Source: an uncultured Woeseia sp. (GTDB lineage: Bacteria > Pseudomonadota > Gammaproteobacteria > Steroidobacterales > Woeseiaceae). From it: a stretch of DNA of 47,307 nucleotides. Position 1 is the stretch's first letter, and each line of letters starts with the position of its first letter. Positions 1-7,842 of this stretch are shown here, piece after piece. Below the pieces are notes generated by a model. The model worked only from the letters and a program-made list of their open reading frames with translations. It made no database searches and was not told the origin of the DNA. The stretch is from contig CALALV010000071.1 of NCBI GenBank assembly GCA_937925605.1, positions 1-47,307 of the forward strand, read 5' to 3'. The translations under genes were made by a program, and so were the position numbers.

Positions 1-560
1 AACCCCATGAAGGCCAGCGACATCATGCCGGCCGTAACCAGGGCGATAGCGGTACCGCGGAAAGGCAGCGGTATGTCGGCCGCGTCGAGCCGCTCGCGGA
101 TGGCGGCGAACAGCGTCAGCACCAGCGCGAAGCCGGCCGCCGCGCCGAAACCGAAGAACAGGGCCTGCAGGAAACCCGTGGCCTGCTGCACGTTGAGCAG
201 TGCGACGCCGAGTACCGCGCAGTTAGTCGCGATCAGCGGTATGAAGATGCCGAGCACCTGGTCGAGCAGCGGGCTCATGCGCCGCACCATGATCTCGGTG
301 AACTGCACGCTTGCCGCGATGACCAGGATGAAGCCGATCGTGCGCAGGTATTCGAGCGACAGCGGCACCAGCACGTACTGGTGCAGCAGGTAGCTGACGG
401 CGGCCGACAGCGTCAGTACGAACGCCGTGGCGAGCGACATGCCGAGCGCCGCCTCGAGGTTGCGCGATACGCCGAGGAACGGGCACAGGCCCAGGAAGCG
501 CACGAGCACGAAGTTGTTGACGAGGACCGTGCCGACGAGGATGAGAACGATATCAGTCAT
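1..560 (-). CDS. rnfA: Electron transport complex subunit RnfA/RsxA (partial, C-terminus off window)
   Basis: Integral inner-membrane subunit of the Rnf/Rsx complex, which couples ferredoxin-NAD+ electron transfer to ion transport and, as Rsx in enterobacteria, helps reduce SoxR. Translation from the ATG at 560-558 begins MTDIVLILVGTVLVNNFVLV and continues with the family's Leu-Gly-Leu-Cys-Pro-Phe segment and the Thr-Asn-Cys-Ala-Val-Leu-Gly segment, whose cysteines belong to the membrane iron-sulfur site. Several hydrophobic helices follow. About 186 codons are present; the family is about 193 residues, so only the last few residues lie beyond base 1. It is co-oriented with metG, a common gammaproteobacterial neighbourhood in which rnfBCDGE would follow to the left. 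No frameshift is seen. Confidence 0.93.
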   Translation of the reverse strand, partial: MTDIVLILVGTVLVNNFVLVRFLGLCPFLGVSRNLEAALGMSLATAFVLTLSAAVSYLLHQYVLVPLSLEYLRTIGFILVIAASVQFTEIMVRRMSPLLDQVLGIFIPLIATNCAVLGVALLNVQQATGFLQALFFGFGAAAGFALVLTLFAAIRERLDAADIPLPFRGTAIALVTAGMMSLAFMG

Positions 561-596
561 GATGAGGGCGCGCGCGCCCGGTGCGCGCTCGGCGCT

Positions 597-602
597 ATTG
601 TA
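597..602 (-). promoter_or_regulatory. Possible -10 box (TACAAT) for rnfA
   Basis: Read on the minus strand, TACAAT lies 36 bases before the rnfA ATG in the 153-base gap after metG. No convincing -35 hexamer was found at the usual spacing, so this is only a -10-like match. Confidence 0.25.
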
Positions 603-713
603 GAGCTTTGCCGGGAGCGCGTCGCCCCGCACCGGGGGCGGCATCCCGGCCCGCGCGGCGGCAGGGCCGGGTCGCCCTGCGCGCGGGCGACGGAGTCGCC
701 GGCCTCGCGCCGG

Positions 714-2729
714 CTATTTCACGCGCATGCCGGCTTCGGCGCCGCTGTCGACCGACAGCAGGAAGATATCCTCGCCGCCGGGCCCTGCGGCCAGCACCAT
801 GCCCTCCGAGACGCCGAAGCGCATCTTGCGCGGCGCGAGGTTCGCGACCGCGATCACGTGCCGGCCCACCAGCGCGTCGGGCGCATAGGCCGCCTTGATC
901 CCCGCGAACACCTGGCGCCGGCTGTCGCCGAGGTCGAGCGTCAGCCTGAGCAGCTTGTCGGCGCCCTCGACCGGCTCCGCGGCGACCACGCGGGCGACCC
1001 GCAGGTCCACCCGGGCGAAATCGTCGATGGAGACAGTCGCCTCGTCCGTTGTCGTCGCAGCCGGCTGCGCCGCGGCCGGTGCCTCCTTCGATTCCTCGAT
1101 CACGGCGTTCACCTGTTTCGGGTCGATGCGCGTCAGCAGCGCCTCGTACTTGTCGATGCGGCGGCCGAGCACCGGGGCGGCCGCGTCCGCCCAGCGCCAG
1201 GCGTCGTCGCCGAACAGCGCGCGGGTGCGCTCGGCGACGGCCGGCAGCACCGGGGCCAGGTAGATCATGAGGGTCCGGAACAGGTTCAGGCCCTGCGTGC
1301 AGACCAGCTGCACGTCGTCGCGCTGCGCCGCGTCCTTGATCATCAGCCAGGGCTTGCGCGCCTCGATGTAGCGGTTCGCCCGGTCGGCCAGCGCCATGAC
1401 CCGGCGCATGGCCTTCGAGTACTCGCGGCCCTCGTACTCGGCCGCGACCGCGTCGGCCTCGGCGACAAATTCGCCGAACAGGTCCTCGTCGTCCAGCCGT
1501 TCCGCGAGCTGGCCGTCGAACTGCTTCGTGATGAAGCCGGCGCAGCGGCTCGCGATGTTGACGAGCTTGCCGACCAGGTCGGCATTGACCCGCGCGACGA
1601 AGTCGTCCAGCGACAGGTCGATGTCGTCCATGCCCGGCCCGAGCTTGGCCGCGTAGTAGTAGCGCAGGCTGCTCGTATCGAGATGCCTGAGCCAGGTGCG
1701 CGCGTTGATGAACGTGCCGCGCGACTTGGACATCTTCTTGCCGTTGATGGTCAGGAAGCCGTGCGCGAACACGCTCGTCGGCTCGCGCATGCCGGAACCC
1801 TTGAGCACCGCCGGCCAGAACAGCGTGTGGAAGTAGACGATGTCCTTGCCGATGAAATGGTAGACCTCGTGCGGGCTGTCCGCGTCCCAGTACGCGTCGA
1901 AGTCGAGGTCGTCGCGCCGCCGGCACAGGTGCAGGAAACTCGCGAGGTAACCGACCGGCGCGTCCAGCCAGACGTAGAAATACTTGTCTTCGGTGCCGGG
2001 GATGCGGAAGCCGAAGTAGGGCGCGTCGCGGGAAATGTCCCAGTCCTGCAGGCCCGCCTCGAACCACTCCTCGAGCTTCGAGGAGATGTTCTGGTGCAGC
2101 GCGGCGCGCCGCATCCAGTCGCGCAGGTCGTCCGTGAACGCCGACAGCCGGAAGAAGTAGTGTTCCGACTCGCGCCACACCGGGCGCGTGTCCGACAGCA
2201 CGGAGACCGGGTCGATCAGTTCGTCCGGCGTGTAGGTGGCGCCGCAGACCTCGCAGGCGTCCCCGTACTGGTCCTCGCTGCGACAGCGCGGGCAGGTGCC
2301 CTTGACGAAGCGGTCCGGCAGGAACATCGACTTCGTCTCGTCGTAAGCCTGCTCGATCGTCTTCGTGTAGATATGGCCGTTCGCCGAGAGCGCCTCGTAC
2401 ATCCGCACGACGAGCTGCTCGTTCTCCTCCGAGTGGGTCGTGTAGAAATTGTCGAACGCGACGCCGAAGGCCTCGAGATCCGCGAGCTGTTCGGCGCCGA
2501 TGCGCTCGATCAGCTGCTCGGGCTCGATGTTCTCGGCGCGCGCCCGGATCATGATCGGCGTGCCGTGCGTGTCGCTGGCGCAGACGTAGGTGCAGTGCTC
2601 GCCGCGCAGCTTCTGGAAGCGGGCCCAGGTGTCCGACTGGATGTACTCCACCAGGTGCCCGAGATGGATCGAGCCGTTGGCGTAGGGCAGGGCGCTGGTA
2701 ACGAGGATCTTGCGGGGTTCTGCGCTCAT
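714..2729 (-). CDS. metG: Methionine--tRNA ligase
   Basis: Cytoplasmic class I aminoacyl-tRNA synthetase that charges tRNA-Met for initiation and elongation. The 671-residue protein has the HIGH-type signature HLGH at residues 22-25, a zinc-knuckle insertion with four cysteines (CPRC and CEVCG, around residues 145-160), and the KMSKSRGTF signature near residue 331. The C-terminal ~105 residues, from VSIDDFARVDLRVARVV, form an EMAP-II/Trbp111-type tRNA-binding and dimerisation domain, matching the long gammaproteobacterial form. The ATG gives the expected N-terminus MSAEPRKILVTSALPYANGS. rnfA follows in the same direction and pilT-like genes lie upstream. In many relatives metG stands directly opposite mrp; here about 5 kb of other genes separates them. 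Confidence 0.98.
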   Translation of the reverse strand: MSAEPRKILVTSALPYANGSIHLGHLVEYIQSDTWARFQKLRGEHCTYVCASDTHGTPIMIRARAENIEPEQLIERIGAEQLADLEAFGVAFDNFYTTHSEENEQLVVRMYEALSANGHIYTKTIEQAYDETKSMFLPDRFVKGTCPRCRSEDQYGDACEVCGATYTPDELIDPVSVLSDTRPVWRESEHYFFRLSAFTDDLRDWMRRAALHQNISSKLEEWFEAGLQDWDISRDAPYFGFRIPGTEDKYFYVWLDAPVGYLASFLHLCRRRDDLDFDAYWDADSPHEVYHFIGKDIVYFHTLFWPAVLKGSGMREPTSVFAHGFLTINGKKMSKSRGTFINARTWLRHLDTSSLRYYYAAKLGPGMDDIDLSLDDFVARVNADLVGKLVNIASRCAGFITKQFDGQLAERLDDEDLFGEFVAEADAVAAEYEGREYSKAMRRVMALADRANRYIEARKPWLMIKDAAQRDDVQLVCTQGLNLFRTLMIYLAPVLPAVAERTRALFGDDAWRWADAAAPVLGRRIDKYEALLTRIDPKQVNAVIEESKEAPAAAQPAATTTDEATVSIDDFARVDLRVARVVAAEPVEGADKLLRLTLDLGDSRRQVFAGIKAAYAPDALVGRHVIAVANLAPRKMRFGVSEGMVLAAGPGGEDIFLLSVDSGAEAGMRVK

Positions 2730-2787
2730 GTGGCGGGATCGGCCGTGTAAAGCGGGCGATTATGCCACGGGCGGCGGGCGGGATCGT

Positions 2788-2803
2788 GCCGTGCGGGCAC
2801 GGC
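2788..2803. terminator. GC-rich hairpin just past the second PilT-like gene
   Basis: GCCGTG-CGGG-CACGGC forms a 6-bp stem with a 4-base loop, immediately followed by a 16-base perfect palindrome at 2800-2815 (CGGCGGCCGGCCGCCG). Both lie directly after the stop codon of the gene ending at 2828. There is no T-tract, so an intrinsic terminator is only possible; such palindromes also arise by chance in very GC-rich DNA. Confidence 0.25.
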
Positions 2804-2827
2804 GGCCGGCCGCCGGGACCCGCGCGG

Positions 2828-3889
2828 CTACTTCTGGTCCTTGACCTGCTGGAACTTGGCCTTGTTGTGCGCCTGCTGGTAGGCCTCGCGGCCCGCCACC
2901 CAGCGGCGCTCGACGAGGTCCATCAGCGCGCTGTCCATCGTCTGCATGCCGATATTGCCGCCCGACTGCATCGCCGTCTCGAGCTGGTCCAGCTTGCCCT
3001 GGCGGATCAGGTTGGCGACAGCGGAGGTGTTGACGAGGATCTCGAGTGCGGCGATCCGGCCGGGCTTGTGCTTGGTCGGCAGCAGCTGCTGGGAAATGAC
3101 GCCGCGCAGCGAGGTGGACAGCATCGTGCGGATGTGGCTCTGCTTGTCGGCCGGGAAGCTGTTCACGATGCGGTCCACGGTCTGCCCCGCGCCGTTCGTG
3201 TGCAGCGTACCCATGACCAGGATGCCCATCTCGGCGGCGGTGATCGCCGTGCTCATGGTCTCGAGGTCGCGCAGCTCGCCGACCAGGATCACGTCCGGGT
3301 CCTCGCGCAGGGCCGAGTGCAGCGCGTCCGCGAAGGACTCGCTGTGCACGCCCACCTCGCGCTGGCTGACCAGGCAGCCCTTGCGCTCGTGCACGAACTC
3401 GATCGGGTCCTCGATCGTCAGGATGTGGCCCTTCACGCGCGTGTTGATGTCGTCGATCATCGCGGCCAGCGTCGTCGACTTGCCGGAGCCGGTCTTGCCG
3501 GTCACCAGGATCAGCCCGGACGTCTGCTTGCACAGGTTGCGGACGACCTCCGGCATTTTCAGCTCGTCGAGCGACTTCGCGTGTGACGGGATCGCGCGAA
3601 ACACCGCCCCTATGCCGTTCAGGTGACGCATGACATTGACGCGGAAGCGCGACACGTCGGGGATCTCGTAGGCGAAATCGACGGCGTCGTGGCGCTCGAA
3701 TTCCTGCTGCGTCGTGCCGCTCATGATCTCGTACAGCGCATTGCGAACGGCGTCGGTGCTGAGCGCCTCGTCGCTCATCGTCTGCAGCGCGCCGTGCACG
3801 CGGACCCGCGGCGGGTCGCCCGAGATGAAGTGCAGGTCGGAGCTGTCGCGCTCCAGCGCCTGGTTCAGGTAGGCATCGATCTGGCTCAC
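2828..3889 (-). CDS. PilT/PilU-family ATPase, second paralogue
   Basis: Hexameric GspE/PilT-superfamily ATPase, expected to power retraction of type IV pili from the cytoplasmic side. The 353-residue protein has the PilT N-terminal PAS-like domain (SSDLHFISG), Walker A GKTGSGKST near residue 130, the Asp box (ILTIEDPIEF), Walker B-like ILVGELRD and the His box MGTLHTNGA. The AIRNLIRE motif of classical PilT is degenerate here (AVANLIRQ). It follows the 3906-4997 paralogue with a 16-base gap, so the two are probably co-transcribed, resembling pilT-pilU. The hydrophilic lysine-rich C-terminus ends QQVKDQK. Assigning PilT versus PilU by eye is not safe; the family call is firm. Confidence 0.88.
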   Translation of the reverse strand: MSQIDAYLNQALERDSSDLHFISGDPPRVRVHGALQTMSDEALSTDAVRNALYEIMSGTTQQEFERHDAVDFAYEIPDVSRFRVNVMRHLNGIGAVFRAIPSHAKSLDELKMPEVVRNLCKQTSGLILVTGKTGSGKSTTLAAMIDDINTRVKGHILTIEDPIEFVHERKGCLVSQREVGVHSESFADALHSALREDPDVILVGELRDLETMSTAITAAEMGILVMGTLHTNGAGQTVDRIVNSFPADKQSHIRTMLSTSLRGVISQQLLPTKHKPGRIAALEILVNTSAVANLIRQGKLDQLETAMQSGGNIGMQTMDSALMDLVERRWVAGREAYQQAHNKAKFQQVKDQK

Positions 3890-3905
3890 GCTGCTTGGCT
3901 CCTGT

Positions 3906-4997
3906 TCAGGCCGTCTCGTCGAGCACGGGCAGTATGCCGGTGTCGGTCACGAAGCGTTTGAACATGCGCTTGTCGTTCGCGTAGCGGAAGGCGTCGTCGG
4001 GATCGACCTCCCGCTTCTCGATCGCCTCGAGCAGCGCCTGGTCCATCAGCTGCATGCCGACGTCGCGGCCCGTCTGCAGCTGCGCGGGAATCTGGTGCGT
4101 CTGGTCGGTCATGATCAGCTTCGAGATCGCGCGGTTGTTGACGAGTATCTCGAGTATCGCCTTGCGGCTGCGGCCGTCGACGGTCTTGACCAGCACCTGG
4201 GTCACGACGGCCTTGAGGCTCTGCGCGAGGAAGCTCTTGGTCTGTTCGCGCAACTCGCCCGGCAGCGCGTCGACGACCCGGTCGATGGTCTTGATCGCGC
4301 CGGTCGTGTGCAGCGTGCCGAGCACGAGGTGGCCGGTCTCGGCCGCGGTCATCGCCATCGAGATCGTGTCGGCATCGCGCAGCTCGCCGACCAGGATCAC
4401 GTCCGGGTCCTCGCGCATCGCAGAGCGCACGCCGTCCGCGAAGCTGGTCAGGTGCGTGCCGAGTTCGCGCTGGATGACCTGGCAGTTCTTGCTCGGGTGC
4501 ACGAACTCGATCGGATCCTCGAGGCTGATGATGTTCAGGTGCCGCGTCTGGTTCAGGTGGTTGATCATCGCGGCCAGCGTCGTCGACTTGCCGGTGCCGG
4601 TCGAGCCGGTGACCAGCACCATGCCCTGGTGAAAGTCGCAGAAATCGCGGATGACCGGCGGCAGGGCAAGGTCCTCGAGCGTCGGCACCTTGTTCGGGAT
4701 GTGCCGGAACACCGCGCCGACGCCGGTCGCCTTGCGGAACAGGTTGACGCGGAAACGCGCGCCTTCCTCGCCGACGTAGGAGAAGTCGAGATCGTGGCCG
4801 GTGGCGAAATGCTCGCGCTGCGAGTCGCTCAGGATCTCGTCGACGTAGCTGTCGAGCTCGGTATCGGACAGGTCGCGGAACTTGATCGGCATCAGGTCGC
4901 CGTTCATGCGCAGCATCGGCGGTACCCCGACGGCGAGGTGCACGTCGGAGCAGCCCTGCGCCAGGCCGAGTTTCAGGAACGAATCTATGCGTGGCAT
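3906..4997 (-). CDS. PilT-family type IV pilus retraction ATPase, first paralogue
   Basis: A 363-residue PilT-type ATPase. It shows the N-terminal signature CSDVHLAVGVPPMLRMNGD, Walker A GSTGTGKST near residue 130, the Asp box IISLEDPIEF, the Walker B-like ILVGELRD, and the His box LGTLHTTGA. Classical Pseudomonas-type PilT has GEMRD and AIRNLIRE; this protein has GELRD and AISKLIMT, so it looks like a separate PilT subgroup and not the usual pilT of the pilTU operon. It starts at an ATG 83 bases after the end of the HEAT-repeat kinase gene and precedes a second PilT-like gene. No other pilus gene is in the window. Inference: the three genes work together in regulated pilus retraction or another ATPase-driven process. 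Confidence 0.88.
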   Translation of the reverse strand: MPRIDSFLKLGLAQGCSDVHLAVGVPPMLRMNGDLMPIKFRDLSDTELDSYVDEILSDSQREHFATGHDLDFSYVGEEGARFRVNLFRKATGVGAVFRHIPNKVPTLEDLALPPVIRDFCDFHQGMVLVTGSTGTGKSTTLAAMINHLNQTRHLNIISLEDPIEFVHPSKNCQVIQRELGTHLTSFADGVRSAMREDPDVILVGELRDADTISMAMTAAETGHLVLGTLHTTGAIKTIDRVVDALPGELREQTKSFLAQSLKAVVTQVLVKTVDGRSRKAILEILVNNRAISKLIMTDQTHQIPAQLQTGRDVGMQLMDQALLEAIEKREVDPDDAFRYANDKRMFKRFVTDTGILPVLDETA

Positions 4998-5061
4998 GCG
5001 CGCCCTGCGATAGCAGAATCAGGAATTTAGCTATCCTAGGGGGATTTCCGGCGGCTTGCCA

Positions 5062-5075
5062 GTGCGCCAGCGCAC
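5062..5075. terminator. Small inverted repeat between kinase and PilT-like genes
   Basis: GTGCGC-CA-GCGCAC is a perfect inverted repeat 5 bases past the kinase stop codon, flanked on the plus strand by ATTTT. It could slow or end transcription, but the loop is tight and the T-run is short and on the plus-strand side. A TAGGAT-like -10 box lies nearby at about 5034-5039 on the minus strand, leaving open a separate promoter for the PilT-like pair. Confidence 0.25.
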
Positions 5076-5080
5076 ATTTT

Positions 5081-7462
5081 CTAAAGCTGGATGTCGGCCA
5101 GTGCGTCGCTCAGCTCGTTCATCGACTGGAAGCGCTTGGACTTGTCGACGGCCATGGCCTTTGCGACCACGGCGGCGAGGTCGTCGGGGATGTTCTTGTT
5201 GATGTCCTGGCACAGCGCGGCCTTGCCCTGCACGTGCTGGTACATGACCGACATGTGGTCGCCGCGGCTGTAGGGCGGAATGCCGGTCAGCATCTCGTAC
5301 ATGATGACGCCGACGGAGTACACGTCTGCCGTTTCGTCGACCTTCTTGCCGAGGATCTGCTCCGGCGCCATGTACTTGGGCGAGCCGATCACGTAGCCGG
5401 TCTTGGTCAGCTGGGTGTCGCCGCTGGACGCCGCCGCGGCTACGCCGAAGTCCACGATCTTCAGCAGCGAATCGTCGTTGATCAGGATGTTGGCAGGCTT
5501 CAGGTCGCGGTGGATGACGCCGGCCTGGTGCGCGACCGACATGCCCGTCGCCATGTCCATTGAGAACTGTAGCGCGCGCTTGAAGTCCAGCGGCTTGTTG
5601 TCGACGATCTCCGCGCCCAGCGTGTGCGACGGGAAGTACTCCATCGAGATCGCGTAGCAGCCCTGCAGGCGCAGGAAGTCGTAGATGCGGATGACGTTCT
5701 TGTGCGTGATCTTGCGCGAGTAGCGCAGCTCGTGCACGAAGCGCTTCATCATCTCCTCGTCGGAGGAGACGTTCGGGTTCAGGAACTTGAGGATCAGGCG
5801 CTCGTCGACGACCTCGTCCTCCATCAGCAGCACCGTGCCGAACGCGCCCTTGCCGATCTTCTCGATGTACTTGTAGCGGCCGTCGATGACAGCGCCCGGT
5901 TCCAGCGTCGAGATGTCGAGGGTCTCCGGCGCGCCGGACTGGATGATGCTGTCGATATCCTCGGATTCGATCAGCAGGGTCTTCGTGTCGTCCTTGATCT
6001 TCGCGGCCCGCTCGGACTCCTCGATGATCGACGGCGAGAAGCGCGCGTCGATTTCCTTGATCGCGGCGTCCGCACTGTTGACCAGCGTCTTGTCCTTCGA
6101 GTCCTTGATCTTCTGCAGCGCGTTGCGCACGGTATCGGCGCGTTTTTCGTCCGCGAGGTGCGCGATGGCCTTGATGGCCTCGACCTGCACGTCGCGTTTC
6201 CCGGTGGCGAGCAGCGGCACGATGCGGTCGATTACGGTGTGATCGCCCAGTTTGCCGAGCGCGCGGATCAGCACGGTGTCCATCTTCTCGTTCTTGCCGA
6301 GCATCGAGGCCAGTTTCGGTACAGCCTTCTTGCTGCCGATCTTCGACAGCGCGTCCACCGCGCGCTCGCGCACCCACCAGTCGGCGTCCTCGGTCGCCTT
6401 CAGCAGGTGATCCACCGCGGCCTCGTCCTTGGTCGCGTTGAGGATCTCGATCGCGGTGCGGCGGATGTCCTCGTCTTTCTCGTTGATCAGGCGCAGCACC
6501 GAGTTCAGCACCTTCGGCCCGCCGATCTCGCCGAGCGCGTCGCCCGCGCGCAACCGGACCCACCAGTCGTCGTCCTTGATCGCGTCGAGCAGGTGCTTGA
6601 CCGAGTCGGGATCGGCGAGCTCGTTCATGACCTCCACCGCGGCGCGGCGCGCGTACTCGGACTCGTCTTTCAGCGCCGGCAGCAGCTCCTTGACCGTGTC
6701 CGGGTGCTTCATGCGGATCAGCACGTCCACCGCCTTGCCCTGCACGTCGAGGTCGGGGTCCACCAGCAGCTTCGCGACCCGCCGGATGTCGACCGCCCCG
6801 CCGCGTTTCGCCAGCGCGTTCAGCGCGGCCGCGCGCACCATCTTGTGGCCGTCGCCGAGCTGCATCTCGAGCGCGCGGTTGATGCGCTCGCCCTTGAAGC
6901 GGGCCAGCAGGTTGATCAGGTGGATCTTGATGACCGGATCCTTGCCGCCCATGCGGTTGATCAGGTCCGGCACCATCTCCTCGGTCGCGATGTCCTCGAT
7001 GATGCCGAACAGCGCCGCCTTCTCCTTCGGTTCGAGATCGTAGGCCCGGCGCAGCAGCTCGTAGACGTTCAGGTCGCCCTTGTGGACCTTCAGGATCTCG
7101 ATCAGCGCCGGTTTCGAGACCTCGGCGTCGTCGAAGAAGTCGAGCAGGGCGTTCGGATCGTAGGTCGTACTGGTCGACAGGGCCCAGGCGGTGCCAGAGA
7201 CGACCCGCTCGGCGCCGTCGGCCAGCCCTTCCTTGAAATAGGGCAGCGTCTTGTCGCTGACGTGGCTCGCGAGGATGTCGACGAACACCATCATGCGGCT
7301 CTTGTCGCTCATCGCGAGCGCGTCGATCGTGCGCGGGATGGCCTTCGGGCCGAGCTTCTTGAGCTTTTCGATCGCCTTCAGCGCGGACGGCGAGTCCACG
7401 TTGGTTTCGGCGTTTAGCTGGTTGAGCAGCTGGTCTGCGCGAAAACCGCCGAGCAGGCTCAT
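5081..7462 (-). CDS. HEAT-repeat Ser/Thr protein kinase
   Basis: A 793-residue cytoplasmic protein with two parts. Residues ~15-480 are a long run of HEAT-like alpha-helical repeats (for example WWVRLRAGDALGEIGG and WWVRERAVDALSKIGS), a protein-binding scaffold. Residues ~527-790 form a Hanks-type Ser/Thr kinase with glycine loop IGKGAFGTV, the ATP-anchoring Lys in LILKFLNP, catalytic loop HRDLKPANIL near residue 651, DFG and the APE motif (YMAPEQILG). All catalytic residues are present, so it should be active. No transmembrane or extracellular sensor part is seen, unlike PknB-type kinases, so the HEAT array probably provides target choice or sensing. It lies directly upstream of, and co-oriented with, two PilT-type ATPases; a role in controlling them is inference. 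The ATG gives MSLLGGFRADQLLNQLN. Confidence 0.93.
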   Translation of the reverse strand: MSLLGGFRADQLLNQLNAETNVDSPSALKAIEKLKKLGPKAIPRTIDALAMSDKSRMMVFVDILASHVSDKTLPYFKEGLADGAERVVSGTAWALSTSTTYDPNALLDFFDDAEVSKPALIEILKVHKGDLNVYELLRRAYDLEPKEKAALFGIIEDIATEEMVPDLINRMGGKDPVIKIHLINLLARFKGERINRALEMQLGDGHKMVRAAALNALAKRGGAVDIRRVAKLLVDPDLDVQGKAVDVLIRMKHPDTVKELLPALKDESEYARRAAVEVMNELADPDSVKHLLDAIKDDDWWVRLRAGDALGEIGGPKVLNSVLRLINEKDEDIRRTAIEILNATKDEAAVDHLLKATEDADWWVRERAVDALSKIGSKKAVPKLASMLGKNEKMDTVLIRALGKLGDHTVIDRIVPLLATGKRDVQVEAIKAIAHLADEKRADTVRNALQKIKDSKDKTLVNSADAAIKEIDARFSPSIIEESERAAKIKDDTKTLLIESEDIDSIIQSGAPETLDISTLEPGAVIDGRYKYIEKIGKGAFGTVLLMEDEVVDERLILKFLNPNVSSDEEMMKRFVHELRYSRKITHKNVIRIYDFLRLQGCYAISMEYFPSHTLGAEIVDNKPLDFKRALQFSMDMATGMSVAHQAGVIHRDLKPANILINDDSLLKIVDFGVAAAASSGDTQLTKTGYVIGSPKYMAPEQILGKKVDETADVYSVGVIMYEMLTGIPPYSRGDHMSVMYQHVQGKAALCQDINKNIPDDLAAVVAKAMAVDKSKRFQSMNELSDALADIQL

Positions 7463-7842
7463 GCGGCGGGCCTCTCCGGCATCCGGCGGACGGCCGCAGG
7501 CAGGCGTGCCCGCGCCACGCGGGCCGCGGGGGAGCGTTGCGCGTCCGGCTTGCGACCGCGCCTGGTCCTGGTTGCGTTCAGCATCGCGCCGTCTGTCCCG
7601 TCATTGCGTGTGCGCCGGTTCAGGTGCCGGGTCACGTATCGCCAGTGGAACCCTCGCGGCCGCTATGGTGAGGATTCCGCGGCATTATGCCACATCGATA
7701 CGTCGCCACATCCCGCGTACCGGGTGCCCGTCGCCGGCTGCCCCGGCGGCAACAATGCGCGGGCGCCTCCGTTACAATGAGCGCCCCCCGGGCCCCGGGC
7801 CGGGCACGAATTTTACCTAATGTCTCCCCGCGAAATGTGACC
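7463..7842. other. Intergenic region between divergent kinase and mrp genes
   Basis: This 380-base stretch holds the divergent control regions of the kinase gene (leftward) and mrp (rightward). I see no convincing gene: the short open frames across it have no recognisable protein character. It contains a plus-strand TACAAT at 7773-7778. No clear operator, riboswitch or terminator was found. Confidence 0.6.
7773..7778 (+). promoter_or_regulatory. Possible -10 box (TACAAT) for mrp-dcd
   Basis: TACAAT lies 64 bases before the chosen mrp start. If real, transcription starts near 7785, so an upstream in-frame ATG at 7777 would not be in the message. This supports the later GTG start. No good -35 box was seen. 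Confidence 0.3.

Noticed and set aside
381..2750. A 789-residue plus-strand open frame opposite metG
   Set aside because: It is a shadow of metG: arginine-, histidine- and valine-rich composition, no domain, and the metG frame carries all synthetase motifs.
2828..4997. Naming the two ATPases pilT and pilU
   Set aside because: Their signature motifs differ from classical PilT and their order alone does not decide; only the family is claimed.
5624..7417. A 597-residue plus-strand open frame opposite the kinase
   Set aside because: Composition is that of an antisense shadow in GC-rich DNA, and the minus-strand frame has clear HEAT repeats and kinase motifs.
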